A stretch of 64,000 nt of DNA from an uncultured Lachnospiraceae bacterium (GCA_910588955.1 CAJURQ010000013.1:14022-78021); one strand, 5' to 3'. Shown: positions 34,790 to 44,850, counted from the stretch's first letter. Notes: a model not told the origin generated them from the sequence alone. Program-made: numbers and translations.

Positions 34790-36597
34790 ATCTGGGAAGC
34801 ATTTTAAAAAAAGAAAATCAGAGGGTGAGAACCGAGGACACCATAAAGGTGACGGATTCCATGGGAAAAGGGGAGCGGATCAGGCATCTGCAGAACGAGG
34901 TGCGCGCTCTGAAACCGGGACAGACGCTTCAGGGAACTGTGGTGAGCAGGGAGGGCAATTCCGTGCAGATCGAACTGGCACAGGATTTTGCCATCAGCGC
35001 CAAAATCGATAAGAGCGTGAATGTGGCGCTGGGGCAGTTGATGAGCTTCGAGGTCAAGGCTAACAGCAGTTCTTTTATGTCCCTCGCCCCTCTCTATACC
35101 AATACGGCAAACACCGCGACCATCCTGCGCGCCCTGTCGGCGGCGGGACTGCCGGAGACAGCCGAAAACATAGAGATGGTGGCAAAGATGATGGAGGAGG
35201 GAATGCCCATAGACAAGGAGTCGATTCTGAATATGAGCAGGCTGCTCATGGACTTTCCCGGAAATGATCCCACATCCATCATACAGATGACAAGGCTGGG
35301 ACTGCCAGTGACAGAGGCAAATATCGAACAGTTTGAGCTGTACCGGAACGCGAACCACCAGATTCTTTCCAGTGCTCATACCATTGCGGATCAGCTCCCG
35401 CAGGCGTTTACGGAGTTGGTAAACAGCGGGCAGGGGGAGCGTGCGCTTGCTTTTTATCAGGCGGTTATCGATATTTTTACGGAGGAAGGCGCAGGGGCGG
35501 ACGGAACGGTCAGCGTACAGTCGCAGGAGGGGGCGGAGACGTCCCAGACCGGCGATATAATGCAGGCGTCTCCCGAAGATGGAGAAAGCGCGGAGACGGC
35601 GCAGACGCCGGAGTCTTCCGGAGGACAGACGCAGAATGCGGGAGCCGCGGAGACGGCGGGACAGCCTGTGCAGACGGAAAACGCTGCGCCGAAGGAACAG
35701 CCTGCCGGCGTGCCGGTAGAGGAGCTGCCGAAAGCGGCGGAAGAGGCGTCGGAGGAAGAGGGCAGGACGCCAGTGCTGAACCGGGAACAGTGGCAGCGTC
35801 TGGGCGATGCATTGAGATCTCTTGGCATGAACGAGGAGACGGCGGCACAGGTGAAGAACGGGTCGCTTCCCACGAAGGATGTATTGCAGTTTATCAGACA
35901 GCTTTTGCCGAAGGCGCTTCGCGGCGAAGTGCCGGAACAGGCGCTTCAGAGATTGCTTGGAGGAAAAGAATTTCATGCGTTATTAAAAGAGCAGATCGGG
36001 CGTCAGTGGACAATAGAGCCGCAGGATGTGGCGGATAAAAAACAGGTGGAACAGCTTTACGAGCGGATCAGGGAGCAGACGGCGAGACTGTCGCAGGCGC
36101 TTGAGACGGCGGGAAAGGCGGACGCGCCCGTGGCGAGGAGCGTGCAGAACCTGCAGAGTAATGTGGATTTCATGAACCAGATGAACCACCTCTACACCTA
36201 TGTGCAGCTGCCTTTAAAGATGCTTGGGAACGATGCGCACGGCGATCTATATGTGTATACCAACAAAAAGAATCTGGCGGCGCGGGACGGGCAGGTGAGC
36301 GCCCTGCTGCATCTGGATATGGAGCATCTGGGACCGCTGGATGTCTATGTGACGATGAAGGATAAGCAGGTGGCAACGAACTTTACGGTGGCGGACGAGA
36401 GCGTTCTGGATTTGATTGAGAAAAATATAGATACCCTGAATAAGAGGCTGGAAGGCAGAGGCTATTCGCTGAAAGCGCAGATGCATGTGAAGGAGGACAC
36501 CGGGGAAGAGGAAGACTCGACGATTATGCAGACGCTGCTGAGCCAGCAGAAAAATATTTCGGTGCTCAGCAGGACATCTTTCGATATGAGGGCTTAA
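34786..36597 (+). CDS. ylqG: FliK-like hook-length control domain protein (YlqG)
   Basis: The protein has 603 residues from TTG 34786, overlapping the rnhB stop (TTGA). The middle (about 240-330) is low-complexity, rich in Glu, Ala, Thr and Gln. The C-terminal 130 residues resemble the FliK Flg_hook domain (YVQLPLKMLGNDAHGDLYVY, then LDMEHLGPLDVYV). In Bacillus, rnhB is followed by ylqG and ylqH, the same order as here. It is an orphan flagellar or type III-like gene with unknown role; no flagellar operon is present. Confidence 0.75.
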   Translation: MNLGSILKKENQRVRTEDTIKVTDSMGKGERIRHLQNEVRALKPGQTLQGTVVSREGNSVQIELAQDFAISAKIDKSVNVALGQLMSFEVKANSSSFMSLAPLYTNTANTATILRALSAAGLPETAENIEMVAKMMEEGMPIDKESILNMSRLLMDFPGNDPTSIIQMTRLGLPVTEANIEQFELYRNANHQILSSAHTIADQLPQAFTELVNSGQGERALAFYQAVIDIFTEEGAGADGTVSVQSQEGAETSQTGDIMQASPEDGESAETAQTPESSGGQTQNAGAAETAGQPVQTENAAPKEQPAGVPVEELPKAAEEASEEEGRTPVLNREQWQRLGDALRSLGMNEETAAQVKNGSLPTKDVLQFIRQLLPKALRGEVPEQALQRLLGGKEFHALLKEQIGRQWTIEPQDVADKKQVEQLYERIREQTARLSQALETAGKADAPVARSVQNLQSNVDFMNQMNHLYTYVQLPLKMLGNDAHGDLYVYTNKKNLAARDGQVSALLHLDMEHLGPLDVYVTMKDKQVATNFTVADESVLDLIEKNIDTLNKRLEGRGYSLKAQMHVKEDTGEEEDSTIMQTLLSQQKNISVLSRTSFDMRA

Positions 36598-36599
36598 CC

Positions 36600-36668
36600 A
36601 ATGTGAGAAGAAGTTCTAAAGACGTCCCGCCATTGGACGGGACGCCAAGAACTTCTAAATCTCACATT
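36600..36668. repeat. 69-nt long palindrome between ylqG and ylqH
   Basis: Three nested pairings: AATGTGAGA with TCTCACATT, AGAAGTTCT with AGAACTTCT, and CGTCCCG with CGGGACG around a 7-nt loop. This is nearly perfect across its length. It could be a REP/MITE-like palindrome or an RNA processing hairpin; it is not a standard terminator because T-rich sequence is minimal. Confidence 0.75.
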
Positions 36669-36735
36669 TGAGAATGCTTGGAAAGCGGCATTCTCTGCTT
36701 TGGAAGAGGAATGTTGTGAAAAAAGAGGTATCAGG

Positions 36736-37035
36736 ATGGCGGAAAAAAAACGGGAAAAGGAAAAAGTCAAACAGGCGATTGCGCTGGAATATGACCCCAG
36801 CGACGAGGCGCCGCGTGTCATTGCGTCCGGCAGGGGCGCTTTGGCGGAGCGGATTATCGAGCGGGCGAAGGAGGCGGACGTGCCGATCCACCGGGACGAT
36901 AAGCTGGCGGATACGCTTTCCCGGCTGGAGATCGGGGATATGATTCCGCCGGAGCTGTACGAGGTAGTAGCGGAGATTCTGATTTTCGTGGATTCCATGG
37001 ATAAAGTGAAAGCGAAAATTGCGAAAGGTACATGA
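36736..37035 (+). CDS. ylqH: FlhB C-terminal-like protein (YlqH)
   Basis: The protein has 99 residues. It resembles the cytoplasmic domain of FlhB/EscU export-switch proteins: QAIALEYDPSDEAPRVIASG, ADVPIHRDDKLADTL and IPPELYEVVAEILIFV. The autocleavage NPTH motif is absent, as expected for this soluble family. It follows ylqG, matching the Bacillus ylqG-ylqH pair. The ATG overlaps nothing; the stop overlaps the yraN start. Confidence 0.88.
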   Translation: MAEKKREKEKVKQAIALEYDPSDEAPRVIASGRGALAERIIERAKEADVPIHRDDKLADTLSRLEIGDMIPPELYEVVAEILIFVDSMDKVKAKIAKGT

Positions 37036-37391
37036 GGATGAATAAGAGGGAAAAAGGGGCACAGAAGGAAGAGCAGGTCTGTGCCTGTTTATTTTCAAAG
37101 GGTGTAAAAATTGTGGAACGGAATTTCCGTAACCGGCAGGGGGAGATTGACGTGATCGGTTATGACGGCGATTATCTGGTCTTCTTTGAGGTGAAATACC
37201 GAGCCGGGAAAAGCAAGGGCAGCGCGGCGGAGGCTGTGGGCTTTGCCAAGCAGAGGAAGATATGCCGGGTGGCGGATTACTACCGCGTAATACATCACTG
37301 TCCGGAGGACACGCCGATCCGCTTTGACGTGGTGGCGGTGGACGGGGAAGAGATGAACTGGATTAAGGGGGCGTTCGATTACATTATATAA
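37032..37391 (+). CDS. yraN: YraN family endonuclease-like protein (UPF0102)
   Basis: The protein has 119 residues. RNFRNRQGEIDVIGYDGDYL and FFEVKYRAGKSKGSAAEAV preserve the PD-(D/E)XK-type Glu-Asp-Glu-Lys pattern. The function is not established. The start overlaps the ylqH stop (ATGA). Confidence 0.92.
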   Translation: MRMNKREKGAQKEEQVCACLFSKGVKIVERNFRNRQGEIDVIGYDGDYLVFFEVKYRAGKSKGSAAEAVGFAKQRKICRVADYYRVIHHCPEDTPIRFDVVAVDGEEMNWIKGAFDYII

Positions 37392-37441
37392 ATAGAGTCT
37401 GCTTATGGTTATGCTATTTGTACAATTAATACAGTGCTAAG

Positions 37442-38347
37442 ATGAGTTTCGCAAGTGACAAGAATAAGTTATATGAAGAAAGGGATTTATATATGGACTG
37501 GTACAGGCACAAAAATGAACGGCAGGTGCGCGTGAATACGGAGGGAGAGTTGGTTTACCTCACGTTTCCGATTTTGGAGGAGACGGGCATGGTGAGGCAC
37601 CTGTTTTCTACGAGAATGGGTGGTGTGAGTGAGGGGATTTATAGTTCCATGAACTTGAGTTATACGAGAGGGGACCGGAAGGAAGCGGTGGATGAGAATT
37701 TTAGGAGGATTGCGGCGGCGCTTTCGTGCAGTGTGGAGGATATGGTCTGTTCTGACCAGACGCACACCACGAACCTGCGGATTGTGGGGAAGGCGGACGG
37801 CGGAAAGGGGATTACCAAGGAAAAGGATTACCGTGATGTGGACGGGCTTTTGACGGACGAGCCGGGGGTGTATCTGGCAACCTTTTTTGCAGACTGTGTG
37901 CCGCTGTATTTCGTAGATACAAAGAGAAAAGCGATTGCGCTGGCACACTCCGGCTGGCGGGGCACTGTGGCAAGAATGGGGCAGTGCGTGGTGGAGAAGA
38001 TGCGGGAGGCTTACGGCACGGATCCGGCGGATCTTGTGGCGGCGGTCGGTCCTTCCATCTGTCAGGAGTGCTACGAGGTCAGCGAGGATGTGGCGGACGC
38101 CTTTGCGTCGGCGTTTCAAAAACCCGGACAGGAGCGGGAGATACTGTTTGCGAAGGGCGGCGGCAAATATCAGCTTGACCTGTGGCGAGCCAACGAGATT
38201 GTGCTGACGGAGGCGGGGATTCCCGAAGAAAACATACAGGTCACGGATCTGTGCACATGTCATAACGACCGTTATTTGTTCTCCCACCGCGCGACAAAGG
38301 GACAGCGGGGAAATCTGGGCGCGTTCCTCGGACTTTTGGCAAATTAA
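37442..38347 (+). CDS. pgeF: Purine nucleoside phosphorylase / polyphenol oxidase family (PgeF/YfiH)
   Basis: The protein has 301 residues. It carries the laccase-domain landmarks STRMGGVSEGIYSSMNL, DQTHTTNLRIV, FFADCVPLYFVD with the metal-site Cys and ALAHSGWRGTV with the metal-site His. The family acts on purine nucleosides and in peptidoglycan editing. The upstream ATG 37442 has a weak SD; ATG 37494 is a possible internal start. Confidence 0.92.
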   Translation: MSFASDKNKLYEERDLYMDWYRHKNERQVRVNTEGELVYLTFPILEETGMVRHLFSTRMGGVSEGIYSSMNLSYTRGDRKEAVDENFRRIAAALSCSVEDMVCSDQTHTTNLRIVGKADGGKGITKEKDYRDVDGLLTDEPGVYLATFFADCVPLYFVDTKRKAIALAHSGWRGTVARMGQCVVEKMREAYGTDPADLVAAVGPSICQECYEVSEDVADAFASAFQKPGQEREILFAKGGGKYQLDLWRANEIVLTEAGIPEENIQVTDLCTCHNDRYLFSHRATKGQRGNLGAFLGLLAN

Positions 38348-38435
38348 GAAAGACTTAAAGAAATTCCCAGCTATTCCTTTATGATTCTGTGTTTTAATGA
38401 TAACATAAACCGGTTTGACGAAAGAGGAGAAAACA

Positions 38436-39131
38436 ATGGCTAATATTCTTGTATGCGACGACGACAGAGAGATTGTGGATGCGATTGAGATTTATCTCAT
38501 GCAGGAGGGCTACACGATTTTTAAGGCGTACGACGGACAGGAGGCAATCCGCATATTGAAGGAACAGCAGATCCACCTGCTTTTGATCGATATTATGATG
38601 CCGAAGCTGGACGGTATTCACGCCACGCTGAAAATTAGGGAATACTCCAGCGTGCCCATTATTTTCCTGTCGGCGAAGTCGGAGGACACGGACAAGATTC
38701 TGGGTTTAAACATTGGGGCGGACGACTATATCACGAAGCCCTTTAATCCGCTTGAACTGGTGGCAAGGGTAAAATCCAATCTCCGCAGGTATACGATGCT
38801 CGGAAACCTGAATACGGAGAATAACGCGCTTTTTCAGGTGGGAGGTCTGTGCATCAACGACGATACCAAGGAGGTGACGGTGGACGGGGACAGCGTGAAG
38901 CTGACGCCCATCGAATACAATATCCTTCTGCTGCTCGTGAAGAATTGCGGACGCGTTTTCTCCATCGATCAGATCTATGAGAGTATCTGGAATGAGGAGG
39001 CAATTGGCGCAGACAATACGGTGGCGGTACATATCAGACACATCAGGGAGAAGATCGAGATCAACCCCAAAGAGCCGAGATACCTCAAAGTGGTGTGGGG
39101 TGTTGGTTACAAGGTGGAAAAGGATGCGTAA
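38436..39131 (+). CDS. OmpR-family response regulator
   Basis: The protein has 231 residues from ATG 38436 (AGAGGAGA). The receiver domain has acidic CDDDRE and phospho-acceptor Asp52 (LLIDIMMPKLDGI), and the C-terminal winged helix has LTPIEYNILLLLVKNCGRVF. It resembles VanR-type regulators and sits 30 nt before a very large kinase gene. Confidence 0.93.
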   Translation: MANILVCDDDREIVDAIEIYLMQEGYTIFKAYDGQEAIRILKEQQIHLLLIDIMMPKLDGIHATLKIREYSSVPIIFLSAKSEDTDKILGLNIGADDYITKPFNPLELVARVKSNLRRYTMLGNLNTENNALFQVGGLCINDDTKEVTVDGDSVKLTPIEYNILLLLVKNCGRVFSIDQIYESIWNEEAIGADNTVAVHIRHIREKIEINPKEPRYLKVVWGVGYKVEKDA

Positions 39132-39161
39132 AGCCGACGTCATGGAAGAAAGGATAGGCGG

Positions 39162-41990
39162 ATGGAAAACACAGAGCGCGGGGAAATCCCGGAGATTTTA
39201 GAGACGGCAGCGGAGGAAGGACAGCAGGAGAAAAAAAGTGCCGAAAAGAGACAGAAGAAGAAAAAGACCGGAAAAAACAGGAGCGGGCTCAAGGCGCTGC
39301 TTTTGATTTTGCAGCATGCCGCGCTGGCGATCATGGTGTTTGCCGTGATTGTGGTGACGGTCTGTACGACGGTGCGCATTGAAGGGGTGCACTCGAAAGG
39401 CAGTTACAGCTATATCCGAAGTGCCGATCCGGGAACGCCCTTTGAGGATTCGGATGCGTTCAACTATATCTTTGGCTATGCGGTGGCGGATGTGATCCGT
39501 TTCGGTGTGGTGAGCAGCCAGATGGAGACGAAGGGCGCTTTCGACGGCGACAAGCTTGTGGATGTGACAGCTTACAACTATCGGAACAGCGGGCTGCCGG
39601 AGCAGTATGTGACGGTCAGTTACAGGCTGGAGGATCTGTTGAAATGGCAGACCTACGGTTTTGCCTACAACAACGTGGAGATGAACAGGGCGGAGGCGAG
39701 GGCATTCCTCGCAGATACCACGCAGGTGACGACGATCGACCCGGAGAGCGGCTACCAGAATACCACCGACGCCAACTATCTAAAGTCTGACGTAAAGGAT
39801 TATACGGTGGTAAATGACGTGACGGCGGCGCAAGGAGCCGGCGAGGTGGTCGTTGAGTTTGCGGTGGAGGACGAAAATTCTGGTTTTGTGAAAGGGTATC
39901 AGCCGGCAAATGCGCTGGGGGATCCTGTCACGGAAGAGGAAGCGTCAGTTCTGGTGGAGGAGAGCCCGGCGGCGGAGGTATCCGATGCGGATGCGGAGGT
40001 GTACGAGTATGCAGTCCTCGTCAACCGCTATAAGACGGCTGAGGGCAAAAATCTGGAGGCGTATGTGTCCGACTGGGAAGAGTACTATGATCTGTGCCAT
40101 AACGTACAGAAAGCGGCGGAGAGCCTTACCTACAACTATAATGAATATGCGCAGTACAGTGACTTTTACAACGTCGAAAACTCCAATGTACGGTTTTTGA
40201 TTGAAAAGACTGTGGGAGAAAAGACACAGTATTACAGCAATATGACGGAGGGCAGCGATTACAGAAACCGTGTTACGCAGGCGATGGATGCGTTGACGGC
40301 AGGAAAACCGGCGGACATGTCCAAAGAGAAATTTATTTATTTCTGTCCTGCCGATATGGTTTATCAGACGAACACGACGATTGCCGAGGAGACGGTAAGG
40401 CAGATGATGCAAAGCTATGAATATGCCTACCCGGAGTCTGTACGGCTTTGGATTGGTGTGGACAGCTCCTATCCGGTGCAGGATGTGTTTACGCAGGGCG
40501 CAAGATACCTGCCCAATCTCTGGCTCTGGGTGGCAGCGGCATTTCTGGCGGGGATTTTGTATCTGCTCCTCTTTGCCTGCCAGACGGTGATGACGGGGAG
40601 AGTGTTTGACGAGAACGGAGGGAAGCGTATCAGGCTGAATGCTTTTGATGGGATTCCGACGGAGGGAGCTCTTCTCATTGCATGTGGTGTGGCGTTTCTG
40701 GCTCTTTGGATGGGTGTTGTGTTGACGGAACTTGCGGGGGTTGATCCCACCGATATTAATTTTTACAGGGAGGCGGTACATCAGGACTGGTTTAAGGCGG
40801 TTGTTTTTGTCAGTGTTTTTGCGGCGGATGTACTGTTTACCTTTTTCTTCTACAGTCTGGTCAGAAGGATTAAGGCGCGGACGCTCTGGAAAAATTCGTG
40901 GCTCTGTCGTCTGGTGCAGAAGCTTATGAAATTTGCATGGAAAGTGTACGACAACGGCGGTACTATCCTGCGTACATGGGTGCCCTACGGCGTGTTTCTG
41001 GCGGTGAATCTGGTGTTGCTTGTATGGGGGTTATGCGACCAATACATGATTTTAGTTTTGTTTGCAGGCGCGATAGACGTGATTGTCGGCATACTGCTTT
41101 ACAAGGATGTGAAGGAACGGCAGGGCATTGTGGAGGGCATAGAGACCATTACCGGCGGACAGGTGGATCACCAGATCGACACGGAGGATCTGCACGGGGA
41201 CAACAGGAGTCTGGCAAATTCCGTTAACAGTATCGGGAAGGGCATCAGGGAGGCTGTGGAGATCAGCATGAAGGACGAACGCATGAAGGCTGATCTGATC
41301 ACTAACGTGTCCCACGATATCAAGACGCCGCTCACATCCATCATAAACTATGTGGATCTGATCAAGAGAGAGCAGGTGGATAACGAGAAGGTGCAGAATT
41401 ATATCCGCGTGCTGGATGAAAAATCCCAGCGGTTAAAGCAGCTCACGGACGATCTGGTGGAGGCGAGCAAGATCACTTCGGGAAATATCAGCCTGCATTT
41501 TGAACGGATCAATCTGATGGAGCTGATGAACCAGACCATCGGGGAGTTCTCCGAGAAGTTTGACACAAAGAACCTTGTCACGGTGATGAATGTGAATACG
41601 AAGGATGCGGTGATCGAGGCGGACAGCCGCAGGATGTGGCGTGTGATGGAAAATCTGTTCAACAACGTTTACAAGTACGCCATGCCCGGCACACGCGTGT
41701 ATGTGACCTTGGATAAGGCAGAGCGCGGCGTGGAGGACGACACAGACCAAATCCGGGTGACGATCAAGAATATCTCGGAGAATCCGTTATTATGTAAACC
41801 AGAGGAGCTGACGGAGCGGTTTATCCGCGGCGACGAGTCCAGAACTACAGAGGGAAGCGGACTGGGGCTTTCCATAGCGCAGAATTTGACGATTGCCCAG
41901 AAGGGACAGTTTGAGATTGAGCTGGACGGGGATCTGTTCAAGGTGCATCTGACGTTCCCGGTGGCGGGGAAGCGTGCGGAAGAGACATAA
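39162..41990 (+). CDS. Large multi-TM sensor histidine kinase
   Basis: The protein has 942 residues, far longer than usual VanS-type kinases. A basic N-terminus precedes TM1 at about 45-70. An extracellular region of about 370 residues follows with no domain I recognise, then a block of six or so helices at about 445-680. HisKA follows with His718 in VSHDIKTPLTSIINYVDLI, then HATPase (MWRVMENLFNNVYKYAMPGT, then GSGLGLSIAQNL). The signal is unknown. ATG 39162 was chosen as the start. Confidence 0.88.
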   Translation: MENTERGEIPEILETAAEEGQQEKKSAEKRQKKKKTGKNRSGLKALLLILQHAALAIMVFAVIVVTVCTTVRIEGVHSKGSYSYIRSADPGTPFEDSDAFNYIFGYAVADVIRFGVVSSQMETKGAFDGDKLVDVTAYNYRNSGLPEQYVTVSYRLEDLLKWQTYGFAYNNVEMNRAEARAFLADTTQVTTIDPESGYQNTTDANYLKSDVKDYTVVNDVTAAQGAGEVVVEFAVEDENSGFVKGYQPANALGDPVTEEEASVLVEESPAAEVSDADAEVYEYAVLVNRYKTAEGKNLEAYVSDWEEYYDLCHNVQKAAESLTYNYNEYAQYSDFYNVENSNVRFLIEKTVGEKTQYYSNMTEGSDYRNRVTQAMDALTAGKPADMSKEKFIYFCPADMVYQTNTTIAEETVRQMMQSYEYAYPESVRLWIGVDSSYPVQDVFTQGARYLPNLWLWVAAAFLAGILYLLLFACQTVMTGRVFDENGGKRIRLNAFDGIPTEGALLIACGVAFLALWMGVVLTELAGVDPTDINFYREAVHQDWFKAVVFVSVFAADVLFTFFFYSLVRRIKARTLWKNSWLCRLVQKLMKFAWKVYDNGGTILRTWVPYGVFLAVNLVLLVWGLCDQYMILVLFAGAIDVIVGILLYKDVKERQGIVEGIETITGGQVDHQIDTEDLHGDNRSLANSVNSIGKGIREAVEISMKDERMKADLITNVSHDIKTPLTSIINYVDLIKREQVDNEKVQNYIRVLDEKSQRLKQLTDDLVEASKITSGNISLHFERINLMELMNQTIGEFSEKFDTKNLVTVMNVNTKDAVIEADSRRMWRVMENLFNNVYKYAMPGTRVYVTLDKAERGVEDDTDQIRVTIKNISENPLLCKPEELTERFIRGDESRTTEGSGLGLSIAQNLTIAQKGQFEIELDGDLFKVHLTFPVAGKRAEET

Positions 41991-42052
41991 GCTGACATGT
42001 AATATGCATAAAATAACTGCCGTTCCTGTATACAACAGGGCGGCAGTCTTTT

Positions 42053-43246
42053 TCAGATATCCAGCCCGCTCACCTCGCGGTTATTGTACTTCGACAAAAT
42101 CTGATGAATCTTGTCGGTGGGCGTGTAGATATTCGCCATAGATGCGTCGTGGTTCATAAAGTCGATGATGGATGCGATAAACTTGCTCATATCCGCTTCT
42201 ATGTAGTAGGGCTTTCCTTTCAGTTCCGGCGGCTGATAGCAGAGGTTCGTCGTCACGATCCGGTCGAAGTAGCATTTTTCATAGGCGGTGTCAAAGGCGG
42301 CGAGTCCGTCCGTGAACAGCCCGAAAGTGCAGCAGATGAAAACCCGCTTGGCGTTCATTTTCTTCAATTGTCTGGCGGTGTCGATCATGCTGCCGCCGGA
42401 GGAGATCATGTCGTCGATGACGATGACATCTTTGCCGTCCACGTTATCTCCCAGAAATTCATGTGCCACAATGGGATTTTTTCCGTTTACGATCGTGGAG
42501 TAATCCCGGCGTTTGTAAAACATGCCGGTGTCCACGCCGAGCACGTTTGCCAGATAAACCGCCCGGTCTAACGCTCCCTCGTCAGGGCTGATAACAAGCG
42601 TGTGATCCTTGTCGATAATCAAGTTTTTCTCCATGCGAAGAAGCGCACGGATAAACTGATAGGGGGGCATGAAATTGTCGAACCCTTTGATGGGCACGGA
42701 ATTTTGCACCCGGGGATCATGGGCGTCGAAGGTGATGAAATTGGATACGCCCATATCCATCAGTTCCTTGATTGCGTATGCGCAGTCGAGAGACTCCCTG
42801 CCGTTTCTCTTGTGCTGCCGTCCCTCATAGAGAAAGGGCATAATCACGTTGATACGGTGCGCTTTGCCGTTTATGGCGGAAATGATCCGCTTTAAATCCT
42901 GATAGTGGTCGTCGGGTGACATATGGTTTGTGAACCCGTTCATACTGTAGGTGATGCTGTGGTTGCAGACATCTGTCAAAAGGAAGACGTCCTTGCCTCT
43001 CACGGAATCGTGCAGGACGGCTTTGCCCTCACCTGTTCCGAAACGGGGGCACTCCACCTCCATCAGATAATTATTTTCCATATAGCCGTGGAAAGCGGGA
43101 TCGTTTTTGACGTCGTTTTGCAGATCGCGGCGGTATTCCACCAGATGATGATTTACTTTTTCCGCCAGAGGGAGAGCTGCTTTCGGAGCAAGAAGCTTCA
43201 TTGCCGCCACTGGCATAGAATGTTCAAGTTGTTCTGTGTTAGGCAT
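42053..43246 (-). CDS. prs: Ribose-phosphate pyrophosphokinase
   Basis: Makes PRPP for nucleotide, His and Trp synthesis. The protein has 397 residues from the ATG at 43246 with GTGGAG upstream. It is longer than the common 315-residue Prs because of an N-terminal extension and insertions, a form seen in clostridia. Key parts are the catalytic FLYEGRQHKRNGRE region, FITFDAHDPRVQ and the PRPP loop IVIDDMISSGGSMID. The same frame runs open far upstream through der on the other strand; that extension is not part of the gene. Confidence 0.93.
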   Translation of the reverse strand: MPNTEQLEHSMPVAAMKLLAPKAALPLAEKVNHHLVEYRRDLQNDVKNDPAFHGYMENNYLMEVECPRFGTGEGKAVLHDSVRGKDVFLLTDVCNHSITYSMNGFTNHMSPDDHYQDLKRIISAINGKAHRINVIMPFLYEGRQHKRNGRESLDCAYAIKELMDMGVSNFITFDAHDPRVQNSVPIKGFDNFMPPYQFIRALLRMEKNLIIDKDHTLVISPDEGALDRAVYLANVLGVDTGMFYKRRDYSTIVNGKNPIVAHEFLGDNVDGKDVIVIDDMISSGGSMIDTARQLKKMNAKRVFICCTFGLFTDGLAAFDTAYEKCYFDRIVTTNLCYQPPELKGKPYYIEADMSKFIASIIDFMNHDASMANIYTPTDKIHQILSKYNNREVSGLDI

Positions 43247-43257
43247 GTTTACTCCAC

Positions 43258-43278
43258 TGGAACGTGCGCGCGGGCACG
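43258..43278. repeat. GC-rich partial palindrome, copy 2
   Basis: TGGAACGTGCGCGCGGGCACG lies 12 nt upstream of prs and matches the element at 5543-5561, but with the opposite orientation relative to its gene. Confidence 0.4.
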
Positions 43279-43510
43279 GTTTGTTATTCTTAGTACAGAG
43301 GGTTCCTGCTAAATTTTTTATAACATTATGGCGGGGACATGTCAAGAAGATTTGGCTCCTGTTCTTCAAATTTCGCGCGGGTTTGGCTTTACAAGCGTGC
43401 CAAGATGATGTAAAATCAAGCGGTATATGACTTGTTGGTATGATGGGGAAAGAAGGTCGTGTGGATAACCGCCGCCGTCTCGTTTCCCGAAGTAAAATGG
43501 AGAGTGTGAC

Positions 43511-44848
43511 ATGAGCAGGAAAAAATCCAAGCCGATCGTGGCTGTGGTGGGAAGACCGAACGTGGGAAAATCCACCCTGTTTAACGCGCTGGCGGGTGAA
43601 AATATAGCGATTGTAAAAGATACGCCGGGAATTACCAGAGATCGGATTTACGCGGACGTTTCGTGGCTTGACCGGAATTTTACACTGATCGATACGGGAG
43701 GTATCGAGCCGGAGAGTAAGGATATCATTCTGTCCCAGATGCGGGAACAGGCGCAGATCGCCATAGATACGGCGGATGTGATTGTCTTTTTGGTGGACGT
43801 GAAGCAGGGGCTGCAGGATGCAGATTCCAAGGTGGCGGACATGCTCAGACGTTCCCGAAAGCCCGTGATTTTGGCTGTCAATAAGGTGGATGACTTTAAG
43901 AAATATATGGCGGATGTTTACGAGTTTTATAACCTGGGGATTGGAGAGCCTTACCCCATATCCTCCACGAATCGTCTCGGTTTCGGAGAGCTTCTGGATG
44001 AGGTGATCGCCTATTTCGGGGAAGAGACAGAGGAGGAAGAGGAGGATGACCGCATCAAGGTGGCAATCATCGGAAAGCCGAACGTGGGAAAATCCTCTAT
44101 CATCAACCGCCTGATCGGTGAAAACCGTCTCATTGTCTCGGATATCGCCGGGACGACGAGGGACGCCGTTGACACGGAGATCACACACAACGGGAAAGAG
44201 TATGTCTTTATCGATACGGCGGGGCTTCGGAGAAAAAATAAAATCAAGGAAGAACTGGAACGCTATATGATCATCCGCACGGTGTCGGCGGTGGAGCGGG
44301 CGGATATCGCCGTGCTCATCATAGACGCCGTGGAGGGCGTGACGGAACAGGACGCAAAGATTGCCGGGATTGCCCATGACAGAGGCAAAGCCGTGATTAT
44401 CGCGGTCAACAAATGGGACGCCATAGAGAAGGACAACCAGACGGTAAAAGAGTACACACAGAAAATAAGACAGGTGTTATCTTTTATGTCCTATGCGGAG
44501 ATCATGTTTATCTCGGCGGTGAGCGGACAGCGGCTGATGAAACTGTATGACGTGATAGATGCGGTGAATGAGAATCATTCCATGCGCATAGCGACTGGCG
44601 TGTTAAACGAAATTGTGACGGAGGCGGTGGCGCTGCAGCAGCCCCCCTCGGACAAGGGAAAACGCCTGCGAATCTATTACACGACACAGGTTGCGGTGAA
44701 GCCGCCTACCTTTGTGATTTTCGTAAACGACAAGGAACTGATGCACTTTTCCTATCTGCGGTATTTGGAAAATCAGATTCGGGATACCTTCGGTTTTGTG
44801 GGAACGCCCCTGAAATTTTTTGTCAGGGAGAGAAAGGATAACAGATAA
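43511..44848 (+). CDS. der: Ribosome-associated GTPase Der (EngA)
   Basis: The protein has 445 residues with two G domains (GRPNVGKSTLFNAL and GKPNVGKSSIINRL), each with NKxD (NKVDDF, NKWDAI), and a C-terminal KH-like domain (RLRIYYTTQVAVKPPTFVIF). It is required for 50S assembly. Confidence 0.98.
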   Translation: MSRKKSKPIVAVVGRPNVGKSTLFNALAGENIAIVKDTPGITRDRIYADVSWLDRNFTLIDTGGIEPESKDIILSQMREQAQIAIDTADVIVFLVDVKQGLQDADSKVADMLRRSRKPVILAVNKVDDFKKYMADVYEFYNLGIGEPYPISSTNRLGFGELLDEVIAYFGEETEEEEEDDRIKVAIIGKPNVGKSSIINRLIGENRLIVSDIAGTTRDAVDTEITHNGKEYVFIDTAGLRRKNKIKEELERYMIIRTVSAVERADIAVLIIDAVEGVTEQDAKIAGIAHDRGKAVIIAVNKWDAIEKDNQTVKEYTQKIRQVLSFMSYAEIMFISAVSGQRLMKLYDVIDAVNENHSMRIATGVLNEIVTEAVALQQPPSDKGKRLRIYYTTQVAVKPPTFVIFVNDKELMHFSYLRYLENQIRDTFGFVGTPLKFFVRERKDNR

Positions 44849-44850
44849 AA

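Noticed and set aside
43250..44377. Long minus-strand reading frame continuing upstream of prs
   Set aside because: It is the antisense shadow of der, lacks any domain pattern, and prs has its own SD and ATG at 43246.
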